Assembly: GCA_032622095.1 (NCBI GenBank)
Contig: CP136062.1
Coordinates: forward strand, 17,115,739-17,179,738
Source of the DNA: Siphonodentalium dalli
Taxonomy: Eukaryota > Mollusca > Scaphopoda > Gadilida > Siphonodentaliidae
DNA length: 64,000 bases
Reading direction: 5' to 3'
Made by a program: the position numbers and the translations under genes. Below, in pieces: positions 25,440-35,518 of the stretch. Position 1 is the stretch's first letter. Every line of letters begins with the position of its first letter. The notes under the pieces were generated by a model that saw only the letters and a program-made list of their open reading frames with translations, was not told the origin of the DNA and did no database searches.

Positions 25440-25605
25440 AAGCCATCTTGGATTTCGGCCAATTTAAACACCTTCGCAGGGTCAAATTTTGGTCCAGCGT
25501 CCTGATTTGTATTGACGATGCATGTGGTCATCACAAAATAATATGAAACTAAAGGGGCGGGTGGTGTAAGCGAACAAAACATTTTCGGCCCTGGAGCCTG
25601 GACTA

Positions 25606-26281
25606 ATAACTGAACGAGATACAACTATACAGTAACAACAAACGTTCCCTATATTTATACACGGGTTTCACCCAGTACTGACTGATTGATTGATTAGTGT
25701 CGATAAGGTAACAAGGCCATATCAATTTAAATTTGTATTGGCATAATTCGTAACTAAACAGTCATTTTAGCTTTAAATATGTTAATGTAATAGATGTACG
25801 GCCATGCTGTTATACCATAAGAGCATGCACTTGAGCTGTCCCCAGCATATGTTATATAATGATGCGCCGAGTACCGGACGCGTTATCGCGTGATAATCGA
25901 CCCAGTTGTGTTTCAATATATATAGAGTACCGTATACTATACCAGGATTAAATGTTTGGAGGCTTTAAGTTGCATAACCAGATAACCTGGCCGCATCGCA
26001 TTTAATGGATAGCAAAGATAATGGTAATGGTATCAACATGATGTATAATGGTTACTTGTCTAGCCCTCATAAGTTCCCTGTCTAAAATTTACAAATGTTG
26101 AACTAGAAAGTTGCTTGCATGGGTGTACGCTTGATGCGCCTGTCTGTATATATGAGCATATACATGCAGTTATACTTATTAGGTATAGTGAATTTGATCG
26201 TTACTGGTTGCAGGTGTAGCTATATAGGTATATATAAGTCACATCGCGTCGGTATCGTGGGTGAGTACTTATATATACATA
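25606..26281 (-). repeat. Left arm block B
   Basis: It mirrors about 39450-38775 and resumes directly after the transposon with ATAACTGAACGAGAT. The last about 70 bp (from 26211) recur at 26846, so the arm end and the following insert were duplicated in tandem with a 635-bp period. Confidence 0.92.
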
Positions 26282-27650
26282 CTAGAAGGTGACCCGACTT
26301 CGTCCGGGCTTTGACCTTGAATTGTTCATTTTAAAGGTCAAATGGGGTCACGATTTGATCAGTCCAAAATACTGCACCGACAAAAGTACTCGACAAACGT
26401 GCCCGTCGCGAAATCCATCCGGATTTACCCGATTGACCTTGAATTGATCATTTAGAAGGTCAAGGTGAGGTCGGGGTCACGATTTGACCCGTCCAAAACA
26501 GTCAGTGGACAAAATTAACCCCATGTATCAAATTTCTTCGAAATCCAATCAAAATTGGCGATTTGACCTTGAATTGACCCGATGTCAAGGTCACGGTCAC
26601 GTCACACGGGCAAATTAATGAGCATATGCCACTCCCCGGCCAAAAATACCCCCACATACCAAGTTTCATCGAAATCCCGTGATATTCGGGCGTTTGACCT
26701 TGAAATTACCCGATTTCAAGGTCAAGGTCACATCGCACGGACAAATTAATAGGCCTATGCCAGTTTTCGGCCGAAAATACCCGCACATACCAAGTTTCAT
26801 CGAAATCGGTTAGGCCGTTTTCGAGTCCATCGCGAACACACAGACACAGGTGTAGCTATATAGGTATATATAAGTCACATCGCGTCGGTATCGACGGTGA
26901 GATCTTATATATACATACTAGAAGGTGACCCGACTTCGTCCGGGCTTTGACCTTGAATTGTCCATTTTAAAGGTCAAGGTCAAATGGGGTCATGATGTGA
27001 TCAGTCCAAAATACTGCACGGACAAAAGTACTCGACAAACGTGCCCGTCGCGAAATCCATCCGGATTTACCCGATTTGACCTTGAATTGATCATTTAGAA
27101 GGTCAAGGTGAGGTCGGGGTCACGATTTGACCCGTCCAAAACAGTCAGTGGACAAAAGTAACCCCATGTATCAAATTTCGTCGAAATCCAATCAAAATTG
27201 GCGATTTGACCTTGAATTGACCCGATTTCAAGGTCAAGGTCACGTCACACGGGCAAATTAATGAGCATATGCCACTCCCCGGCCGAAAATACCCCCAAAT
27301 ACCAAGTTTCATCGAAATCCCGTGATATTCGGGCGTTTGACCTTGAAATGACCCTATTTCAAGGTCAAGGTCACGTCGCACGGGCAAATAAATAGGCTCA
27401 TGTCACCCCTCGGTCGAAAGTACCCCCACATACCAAGTTTCATCTAAATCCCGAGATATTCGTGCGTTTGACCTTGAAATTACCCGATTTCAAGGTCAAG
27501 GTCACGTCGCACGGACCAATTAATAGGCCTATGCCAGTTTTCGGCCGAAAATACCCGCACATACCAAGTTTCATCGAAATCGGTTCGGCCGTTTTCGAGT
27601 CCATCGCGAACACACAGACACACAGACACACAGATCTTCCAAAATATATA
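26282..27650 (+). mobile_element. Dispersed tandem-repeat element (family X), partly duplicated
   Basis: It begins CTAGAAGGTGACCCGACTTC and consists of diverged units of about 100-140 bp with TTTGACCTTGAATTG, TTTCAAGGTCAAGGTCAC and ACATACCAAGTTTCATCG. It ends with an ACACACAGACACAC run and CAGATCTTCCAAAATATATA. The first 635 bp, together with about 70 bp of flanking arm, are repeated in tandem (26211 versus 26846). Open frames over it are incidental. Class uncertain. Confidence 0.72.
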
Positions 27651-28190
27651 ATAGACTAGCCGATGAGCCCGACGTTGTCCGGGCTATTCATCCGGGCTAT
27701 TCAAAAACCAAATTTCAAGTAGTTAGCTCCACCCGTTTCCGAGATCTGGTCTGCGCATGCGCGAAGCTGGCGTCGCACGGGCTCGGCGACCCGATAAAAT
27801 TCGTATCCGGGGCAAGATACATTCACATACCAAATTTCAAGTCGATAGCTCCACCGTTTCCGAGATCTCGTCTGCGCATGCGCGAAGCTGGGGTCGCACG
27901 AGATCGGCGACCCGATAAAATTCGTATCCGGGGCAAGATACATTCACATACCAAATTTCAAGTCGATAGCTCCATCCGTTTCCGAGATCTCGTCTGCACA
28001 TGCGCTGCACGGGCGTCGCACGGGCTCGCCAATACGACAACGTCCACCGCCTGGTCAAACTACACACACGTACCAAGTTTCGTCCCGATCGGTCGAGAAT
28101 CGTAGATTTGTATTAATGACAAACATACAGACAAACATACAGACAGACAGACAAACAGACAGACAGAGGTCTTCAAAATATATATGAGAT
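27651..28190 (+). mobile_element. Family Y repeat element, second copy
   Basis: It is the same family as 4192-4847, in opposite orientation and directly abutting family X. It begins CTAGCCGATGAGCCCGACG and has about three units with CTGCGCATGCGCGAAG and TCGATAGCTCCACC. It ends in an ACAG-rich tetranucleotide run plus TCTTCAAAATATATATGAG. It was inserted with X into a TATA-rich site of the palindrome arm, whose empty counterpart lies near 38778. Confidence 0.7.
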
Positions 28191-30778
28191 ATATGTGATA
28201 TACGCTGAAAATCAATGGAGTAACAATATAAATCCAACATCAATTAATGGGGGACCAAATATGATCACTCAGTGCCATCAACAAATAAATTGTTTTCATA
28301 TGGTCCCAACGATATTCGTGATGTGTTCTCGGTAGACCACTTTAAGACTTGTTTAATGTAAGACCAGGCGTCTCTATCAAGTATATTGAATGAATAGGTT
28401 CATGTAATTCTATTATCCTGTAACTACCCCAGTAGTTTCATATATAAAATAAGTTCCGGATCGCATACATAACAAAACGCGCTGTCTTTTGCTTATAAAG
28501 TATGGTTGTACTTTGTTATATTTACTCTTAATTTTAAATGAGGTATGATGTCGTTATTGAATTATTTCGGATACATAATCGTTTTTCGTTATCCCATAGT
28601 GGTCGTTTAAAGCTTCCTGTATGAAGTGAATGCTTCAGTAAAATCTATTCGAAAGTGTGTGGCGACTCTAGGTTGTAGAGCGCACTTGCATGCATTGAAA
28701 ACGTTACGAATATCGGACGCCGAACAAGGTGGACCTGGTTGCATAATAGCACGCATAAAGCGGCGGTAACTACATGTAAATATAATTTGCTCATGTCACG
28801 GAACGGACTGCTAGGAGAGGTCCCGCAAACGAATTAGGAATTTCAATTCATAATGATAATAAACTCCATACAATATAGCATATACATATATATAGACCCA
28901 ACATGCAGGTCGCCGTAGGAGGCCGAAACTTACAGTTATGTATAGGAACGTATTGGGTTTGAATGCATATCTTTGCCTGTTTCTAACATGTATATACGAG
29001 AGCAAAATTATGATCGGGCGAGTTTTTGTAAACATGAACACTTCCGCTTTCCGACCTGACTCTATCCGGTTATTTACGCGGCCATTTTGAATAGTTTGTG
29101 ACTTTTGTGCATTTGATCAGAATTCCCTAGCCAGGTTTAACTCAAATACCCCTGTAGCATTAGTAAGTTCATGGCATAGAGGCCTGGACACGTTATGTTA
29201 CTAAGTTGCGTACGAGAATATAGTTATCGGAATACTGAGAATGGAAACTTACTCAACCGTGTACAATCCATGGTTACTCATTAAGATGTAGTACACCAGG
29301 TTCGTACACCGTTGTTTGTAAAGTAGCCTATATCGGCGGGGATATGCATTCATTGTTTTCGTCACGATACATGTATTTACACACTAAATAGGCGGTACCT
29401 CACAATAATTCCTGTAAATATATATATACATAATGAGTGCTAATGCCAGACCCGATATGGCGTGCCAATGTTCCATTGTAGTGCACATAAATGGAGCATA
29501 CATATATTAATAGACATGTCTATATATCTATCAAAAACAAGAGAAAGTTATGACTTACAGCTTAAGCCGAGTTGAATTCATTCAGTCCGTCCACGATAGC
29601 TTGCTTCACATTACGACGGAGGCGTTGTTGTCCGCGTTCATTTAAATGCACTTTATCAGAAGCTAGAACAGTTTTATTTATATCCGTATGTATGAAATTT
29701 GAAAGCCTTCGTAACGGCCAATAATATGCTTTGGGTGATGCCCCATGTAAACTGCTCCTGAGTCGAGAGTTCAGTTCTTGTACTTTATCATTATACGCGG
29801 ACACTATTTCTGGGTTTGTTGAGTATTCTTTCTCGGGTCCCGGCATGCGAACTTTTTGGCGTTCCAGGATTTCCAGAAGGAAGACTCGTAACAAACATGA
29901 CTTAGTGTCCGATGTTAGTTCATTGATAAACCCCACTATAACATCAAAGACGTCGCCAGAAGATTTTAGTGATAAGTCATTCCCGGCACACATTAAAAGC
30001 AGAATGTCAGCACGGAAATTTTTAACTCGACGCTTTGTGGATTCTTTAATAAGGTGTAAATTTAAACCACTAATGCCACAGGTCTTAACTATCACATTGG
30101 TACTATCTAATTCCAATGCTGCTCTGAAGTTCTCTTTGAACGGTTCCGATCCAACTTTCTGCGGATGGCTACATTTGGTTGATTGTTTGTATAGTGATGA
30201 TGCTAGCCTTTTCACGTAGGATGAACCGAATATTAACACTTTAATCTTTCGGCTTTGGTCGGTCATTGTATGAATTCAATCAGCGGAACTGTGGAAAAAA
30301 TATGGAACTATCGGATAGTAGGTGTGTCTACATAATTGCGGATTCACGGTTCTATCCCTAACTACACATGTGTATGAATATGGTATACATCATATAAGAT
30401 TTGGTTCGTATAAATATAAAATAAGCTTCAGCCAGAGTCCGTAGAACGTCTCATATATAGAGAATATAGCATGCTTTAACTTGTATCTGTCAATGCACGG
30501 ATACCCTCCAATATGGCTCATGGCAGCCCTTTACGTAACGGAAAAATCATCGAACATTTCATCCCAAACTCTATACTGAGTTGGGTTATACTTATTGAGG
30601 TACATGCCCTGCTAGGCGCGCACACGTGATGATTTCGTATGAACGGATAAATGACGGACAACGAACGCTAACCTTGACGTCATCATTTGTGGAGCTAAGA
30701 AAACTGACCCATTGTTTGATAAAAATACCGGAAAACATTCACCTATATGCGGGCGGAAATTGGATATCTATTAGCCAT
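28191..30778 (-). repeat. Left arm block C, with SGNH-like ORF
   Basis: It mirrors about 38770-36201. It resumes with TATATGTGATATACGCTG and ends at CTATTAGCCAT where the L2-like LINE is inserted. It contains the inverted copy of the SGNH-like ORF. Confidence 0.93.
29562..30266 (-). CDS. SGNH/GDSL-hydrolase-like protein, left-arm copy
   Basis: An open 234-codon frame without stops or indels. It has IKVLIFGSSYVKRL (block I, GSS where GDS is usual, with the candidate nucleophile Ser), CGISGLNL, LLLMCAGNDLSL (block III GxND) and LASDKVHLNERG (block V DxxH). This fits the SGNH hydrolase fold; the family includes esterases and the accessory hydrolases of some retroelements. No signal peptide or membrane segment is seen, so a cytosolic product is likely if one is made. 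It differs from the right-arm copy at five residues. The substrate is unknown. It is probably a mobile-element gene rather than a host gene. Confidence 0.75.
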   Translation of the reverse strand: MTDQSRKIKVLIFGSSYVKRLASSLYKQSTKCSHPQKVGSEPFKENFRAALELDSTNVIVKTCGISGLNLHLIKESTKRRVKNFRADILLLMCAGNDLSLKSSGDVFDVIVGFINELTSDTKSCLLRVFLLEILERQKVRMPGPEKEYSTNPEIVSAYNDKVQELNSRLRSSLHGASPKAYYWPLRRLSNFIHTDINKTVLASDKVHLNERGQQRLRRNVKQAIVDGLNEFNSA

Positions 30779-33005
30779 ATTGATTGTGAACTGCAACTGG
30801 CATTAACCGAAATGGCCCTGATATTTAAAACTTAATTAATTTCTGATGTAAACAGTACCATATTCTATAACTAATTGCCCGTGCAGAAAATAAGAAATTA
30901 TCTATCATTTCACATCATATTGCCGTACAGGCCCTTTAAACTGCAATGGCGTTCCTCAAAACTGGAGATTCACAGGGAGTTGTTCGTGACACAACGAAAT
31001 TGTGTCAATAAACTTATCATCGAGGCCAAGCGGCAATATTTTGCTGACCTCGTGAGCGATAACTCAAAACGGCCTAAAGTTCTATCTGATGTTATTGATA
31101 AACTACTTCACAAAAACAAGTCCTCGCCACTCCCTCAGTATACGTCATCGGTCGATCTTGCCAATATATTCGCGAAGTTCTTTGTAAACAAAATCGAGAA
31201 CATCCGATGCAATATGGTTAGCAACAATGAAACACTCAGCTGGGAATTTCTTCAGACCAGTGGTTCATCAAGGGGACTGAAAAAACTGACGTGTTTCAAG
31301 CCACTCACATATGATCAGCTGTCAGAAATTATATCGAAATCTCCATCAAAACAGTGCCCTCTCGACATTATACCAACAAAGTTATTGAAGACATGTAAGT
31401 CAGCACTAGCACCCGTGTTGATGAATATTGTAAACAGTTCTTTGGATAGTGGCATTTTCCCATCCACCATGAAACATGCCTTAGTAACGCCGCTACTGAA
31501 GAAACCAGGGCTTGATGTCGAGGTCCTAAGTAACTACCGACCGGTTTCAAACCTCTCTTTTATTTCAAAACTGATAGAGAGGGTTGTTTCCAAACAACTC
31601 CGCGAATACTTGTCGTCCACTGGCTTGTCGGAAGTGTTTCAATCTGCCTATCGTCCAAATAGCAGCACTGAGACTGCACTTCTTCGGGTCCAAAACGACT
31701 TGCTTATGTCAATGGATCAAAGGGAAGTGTCATGCTTGGTGTTACTGGACCTCAGTGCCACCTTCGACACCATCGACCACGCTGTGCTATTGGAGAGACT
31801 TGAAAACAGACTCGGTGTGACTGGTGTAGCCTTAGATTGGTTTAGGTCATATCTGAACGGCCGTACATTGAGTGTCACAGTGAACAACGTTCACTCGGAT
31901 GTTTTTGCACTTAAGTATGGTGTGCCACAGGGGTCTGTGCTTGGACCCATGCTCTATGTGATCTACGTCCTACCGCTGGGGGACATAATCCGTCATCATG
32001 GACTGAATTTTCACTTTTACGCGGATGATTACCAACTCTACGTTCATTTCAACCCTGGTTGTGAGATTCCAGCCAGAGAATCCCTAGAGCACTGTGTATC
32101 CGATATTAAAATCTGGATGACTGATAATTTCCTTAAGTTGAATCCTGACAAAACTGAACTGATATATATCGGGTTATCGCATCAGTTGCAGAAAGCAACT
32201 ACCCACAATATTGTGCTTGGAGATAGTGTAGTCTCTAAGTCGACTATGGTCCGCAACCTGGGGTATATGATGGATGACAATCTATCTGCGGAGGCGCATG
32301 TAATGCAAGTTTGCAGATTGGCATATTGTCACCTGAGAAATATCAGCAGGGTGCGAAATGTGGTCGACGAAGAGACGGCCAAACAACTCGTACATGCATT
32401 TATCACAAGCCGTATAGACTACTGTAACTCACTTGTATTTGGTTGCAACACATACCTTATTCGGAAACTTCAGCTTGTACAAAACTGTGCTGCTAGGATT
32501 GTTACCAAAACAAAGAAATTTGATAACATCACTCCAATTTTAGCTAAATTACACTGGCTTCCCGTTGAACAGAGGATCCATTTTAAGGTCTTGCTTTTCA
32601 CTTATAAGTGTTTAAATAATCTGGCACCATCGTACTTGTCGGATCTCATTCAGCGCTATCAACCCGTCAGACCCCTCAGGTCCGCCAAGGCAAATCAACT
32701 TGTCTATAAACCTGGGGATCTGGTTACATGCGGCGATCGCGCTTTTTCTGTGGCTGGCCCAAAGCTGTGGAATCTACTTCCTGATCACTTAAGGATTCCA
32801 CAAACCATTAATGAGTTCAAATCCGCACTTAAAACCCACCTGTTTGAAGTGGCATTTGGTCCTCGGCCCACATTGCGTAAAGTTAAGAAATAGCCGCAGT
32901 TTATGTTGTATATCTGTATTGTGTTGTATATGTTGTGTGTGTATATTGTTAAGTCCGAGAGCACATTTGTGGAGCCGTGACTATAAACCTTATTATTATT
33001 ATTAA
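30779..33005 (+). mobile_element. L2/CR1-like LINE, 5'-truncated, with intact RT ORF
   Basis: It is inserted in the left arm between AGCCAT and ATTGACAT; the right arm shows the site empty. No endonuclease is present, so the copy is 5'-truncated. The 3' end has a TTATTATTATTATTAAA tract, like the short tandem 3' ends of CR1/L2 elements. Confidence 0.82.
30875..32893 (+). CDS. Reverse transcriptase ORF of the L2/CR1-like LINE
   Basis: 672 open codons. Motifs in order are NYRPVSNLSFISKLIERV, FQSAYRPNSSTETALL, LVLLDLSATFDTIDHAVL (first catalytic Asp), YGVPQGSVLGPMLYVIYV and FHFYADDYQLYV (YADD catalytic pair). The thumb and tail follow with HAFITSRIDYCNSL, LQNCAARIV-like text, LAKLHWLPVEQRIHFKV and AFSVAGPKLWNLLPDHLR. 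Key catalytic residues are present. The endonuclease that should precede it is missing, so the product could not act alone as a full ORF2. Its age is young relative to the other LINEs here, judged by the undamaged frame. Confidence 0.92.
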   Translation: MPVQKIRNYLSFHIILPYRPFKLQWRSSKLEIHRELFVTQRNCVNKLIIEAKRQYFADLVSDNSKRPKVLSDVIDKLLHKNKSSPLPQYTSSVDLANIFAKFFVNKIENIRCNMVSNNETLSWEFLQTSGSSRGLKKLTCFKPLTYDQLSEIISKSPSKQCPLDIIPTKLLKTCKSALAPVLMNIVNSSLDSGIFPSTMKHALVTPLLKKPGLDVEVLSNYRPVSNLSFISKLIERVVSKQLREYLSSTGLSEVFQSAYRPNSSTETALLRVQNDLLMSMDQREVSCLVLLDLSATFDTIDHAVLLERLENRLGVTGVALDWFRSYLNGRTLSVTVNNVHSDVFALKYGVPQGSVLGPMLYVIYVLPLGDIIRHHGLNFHFYADDYQLYVHFNPGCEIPARESLEHCVSDIKIWMTDNFLKLNPDKTELIYIGLSHQLQKATTHNIVLGDSVVSKSTMVRNLGYMMDDNLSAEAHVMQVCRLAYCHLRNISRVRNVVDEETAKQLVHAFITSRIDYCNSLVFGCNTYLIRKLQLVQNCAARIVTKTKKFDNITPILAKLHWLPVEQRIHFKVLLFTYKCLNNLAPSYLSDLIQRYQPVRPLRSAKANQLVYKPGDLVTCGDRAFSVAGPKLWNLLPDHLRIPQTINEFKSALKTHLFEVAFGPRPTLRKVKK

Positions 33006-33298
33006 ACTGAAATGTAATAAAAACAAAGAGCGAGTAAAATAAAAATATTCACTTACCTACGACGAAATAACAACACAGGATATACAATGGTTCAGAATAT
33101 TTCAGAATGTCTGAAATTTGAACATCCCATATCTTATATTGCAATTCCGTCCCAGGTTTAGCCCCGCCTTCGTCCAATCACAACTGTTCTGATTTATCTC
33201 TTATATGTTATATATTTATGTCACTTGTGTATTATGTGTATTATGTTTGGATTTGGAAATAAAAATATGTTTACACTAATCACAACGGTTCTGGTTGA
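33006..33298. other. Chimeric tail of the LINE insertion, containing a 54-bp copy of the arm end
   Basis: 33055-33108 matches 19164-19218 and the inverse near 39622-39664. The rest, including an AATAAAAATATG stretch near 33259, is unassigned. On the minus strand the shared part is followed here by GTAAGTG, whereas in the arms it continues with GTCATGAG. Confidence 0.6.
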
Positions 33299-33762
33299 AT
33301 TGACATATACAGATTTAATTCGAGATTCGAATCGACATCATGCAGATCTGTATAATAATGTGTTACATTCGATGTAATACCTCCTGGTCAAATATTACAT
33401 AATGTTATTCCACTTGGCGTGTTCAGAATGCTAACATGAGTCGGTATATTATGTAACTTACTTCATGGTTCTTCTAGCGTAAACCACATGCATACAAGTC
33501 ATTAATCTTGTTACGCCTTAGTGTCTACGAATTCCGCGATATGCTAACATGAGTCGGTATAGTATGTAATCTACTTCATGGTTCTTCTAGCGTAATTATA
33601 TTGGTTGGCGATAAACTTATTTTTCTATGTGTGCCCTGCCAAAAATATACATATCCTAAAACGTTCTAATAAAGTTGCAAATAAACTTGACATAAAGCTA
33701 AGGGACAAAATTGTCACTCTGATATCCACCTCAATTGCATTTAAATAGTTGGTGCTACACAT
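33299..33762 (-). repeat. Left arm block D
   Basis: It mirrors about 36199-35735. It runs from ATTGACATATACAG to GGTGCTACACAT, where the 1.5-kb insert with an ACAT target duplication begins. Confidence 0.93.
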
Positions 33763-35258
33763 ACGGCACTGGAAATGGTACTACAGCGGACTACTATTGT
33801 GTCCCGAATACAGGAACAGACCGGAATAGTACAGGGCAGACAAATGGGCAAATTTCAATAATACTACAGACACGTAGAAGTACAGGGCGGAATTTTTTTA
33901 TATATCTTTATAAAAGAGTTGATTTGTTTAATTTCAAATTCCAAAAACGAGCGAGTGTACCGATTTGTTTTGGTAAGTGACCAGTTTAGGTTTTATGCTC
34001 GTCTATCGTAGATTTTCGCAATTAATTTTTAGAGATGGGCGGTATTGAAATTTCAATCTCGTTGATTTACATCGGTAACGCTATGGTAATCGGTATTGGC
34101 TCTTAATTATAAGACCAGATTAGAGATTCCCGATAAATTGTAGTAATTCAAGTTTACAACTGAAAAGTATATGCCCACGGTCCACGGAGTTACCACATTT
34201 GTGACTACAGCTAAATTATACGCACGCCATCGCACAGCTTTTGGAACGAATGAGAGAATGCATCAATTCACGACTGAAATATATACAAGTGTCAATTTTG
34301 TCACATTACATTTTCGCTAGTGAATAAAATTGTGAGTAGTAATCTGTGATTTCAATTCACAATTCCCAGTAAATAGTCCCAATGGTAAAATAAATCTGCC
34401 ATGCAAACACAGCATTATGAATTGGAGCAAAACACATTGTATAAAGGAATTCTTAAATCATTTGAAGTATCTGTTCAATAATTCAGGGTTTCCGCTAGGG
34501 GTTGGGGGAATGTGGCCGTTTTTGGGCGTTCTGTCCGGAGAAAATTTGGATGTTTATCACTGAAAAGTAGCCATTTCCTTGCACTTGATACAACAAGAAG
34601 GAACATTGAAGCTTGGTATAGAAACGAAATTAAAACAGATTGTATATCTTCGATCTCAAGTTAATGAACCAAAAGCATGTAAGCACACCACAACATACAT
34701 TGGATAGAATGACTTTTATAACAGTACCAATATTAAAATCTGACATCAAAGGAACTACAGACACATTGTCACACTCAGTGTCACGTGTACTCGAGCAGTA
34801 ACCAGCATTACGGCGTCATGAGCAGAGCTCATGGCACGTGCTCTGCATGCTTTCTTTGTATTCACAGTACCACTGAATCAAAACAATTTGGTGAAAATCA
34901 AAATTTTCTCTGACGGAGATGACCTCATGCCGGATTCGAATAATGGATAATTTTGTATTAATTGGACACGGCATAAATAAATTGATAATGACTATTAATA
35001 TTTTAATTGTTTTATTTTGAATTAAACATTTCTTTGATACGTACATACCTTGTTTTGAGGTAAAATGTCTTCACTGTTCGTCGATGTGACTGCCAGACCT
35101 CACCGGTGTTCATGGTTGCAGCTCTGTATTCAGCCCCCCTAATGACTTACCAATGCATAATGTGCATTTTGAGGGAAATAGTGGGTCAGAAAGTTGGGAC
35201 TTATAAGACATAAAGCTACGGTAAATTAAAATGTGAAAGACTGATTAATACTAAACAT
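33763..35258. mobile_element. Unclassified 1.5-kb insert with ACAT target duplication
   Basis: The empty site in the right arm (near 35735) reads GCTACACATTCGCCG; the left arm has ACAT on both sides of the insert (33759-33762 and 35255-35258). It begins ACGGCACTGG. There is no protein frame of note and no clear TIR. The first 1.1 kb recurs at 13065-14168. Diverged relatives occur near 61480-61650, which share GGGAAAT...GTTAGAAAGTTG and CCCCTAGCGGAAACCCTG-like text. Confidence 0.78.
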
Positions 35259-35477
35259 TCGCCGACAAAGCGTTACACAGGATGGTGTTGACAACGGTGC
35301 ACGTGGTCCAAGCTACTGATCATGTCAATACTGCAGAATATTAGGTCAATACAAGACCTCAAATATTGAAAATTCTAAGTAAAAAAGTCAGTAAAATATA
35401 TTCGGATCGAAGCGATATTCGAAACACAAAATTTGGATCTGTTAAAATAAACCAAACTAAAGTTATCATCCGGAAAC
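35259..35477 (-). repeat. Left arm block E (inner end)
   Basis: It mirrors 35738-35519. It runs from TCGCCGACAAAGCG to ATCATCCGGAAAC and forms the base of the hairpin next to the spacer. Confidence 0.95.
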
Positions 35478-35518
35478 CTCAAATATTGTAGTATATTGTA
35501 GTATTATCCAACAAGTTA
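35478..35518. other. 41-bp spacer of the giant inverted repeat
   Basis: The unpaired centre contains CCTCAAATATTG, which is also present inside the arms (near 35358), and a doubled TTGTAGTA motif. The short asymmetric spacer fits a palindrome stabilised by loss of perfect symmetry. Confidence 0.9.

Larger units (their letters stand above)
19373..25605 (+). mobile_element. Academ/AcademX-like DNA transposon with XPG/FEN-like nuclease module
   Basis: It is a 6.2-kb element inserted in the left arm. The empty site in the right arm shows a 3-bp ATA target duplication (19370-19372 and 25606-25608). The termini are inverted: TAGTCCAGGATCCAG at the left and TAGTCCAGGCTCCAG on the minus strand at the right. 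They lie within TIRs of roughly 170 bp sharing CGCTTACACCACC, CCCCTTTAGTTTC and GGACCAAAATTTGACCCTG. One broken protein frame spans 19767-24706. Short TSD, a candidate DDE transposase, a nuclease-like region and a Cys-rich tail match what I remember of the AcademX lineage; a search would be needed for certainty. Confidence 0.78.
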
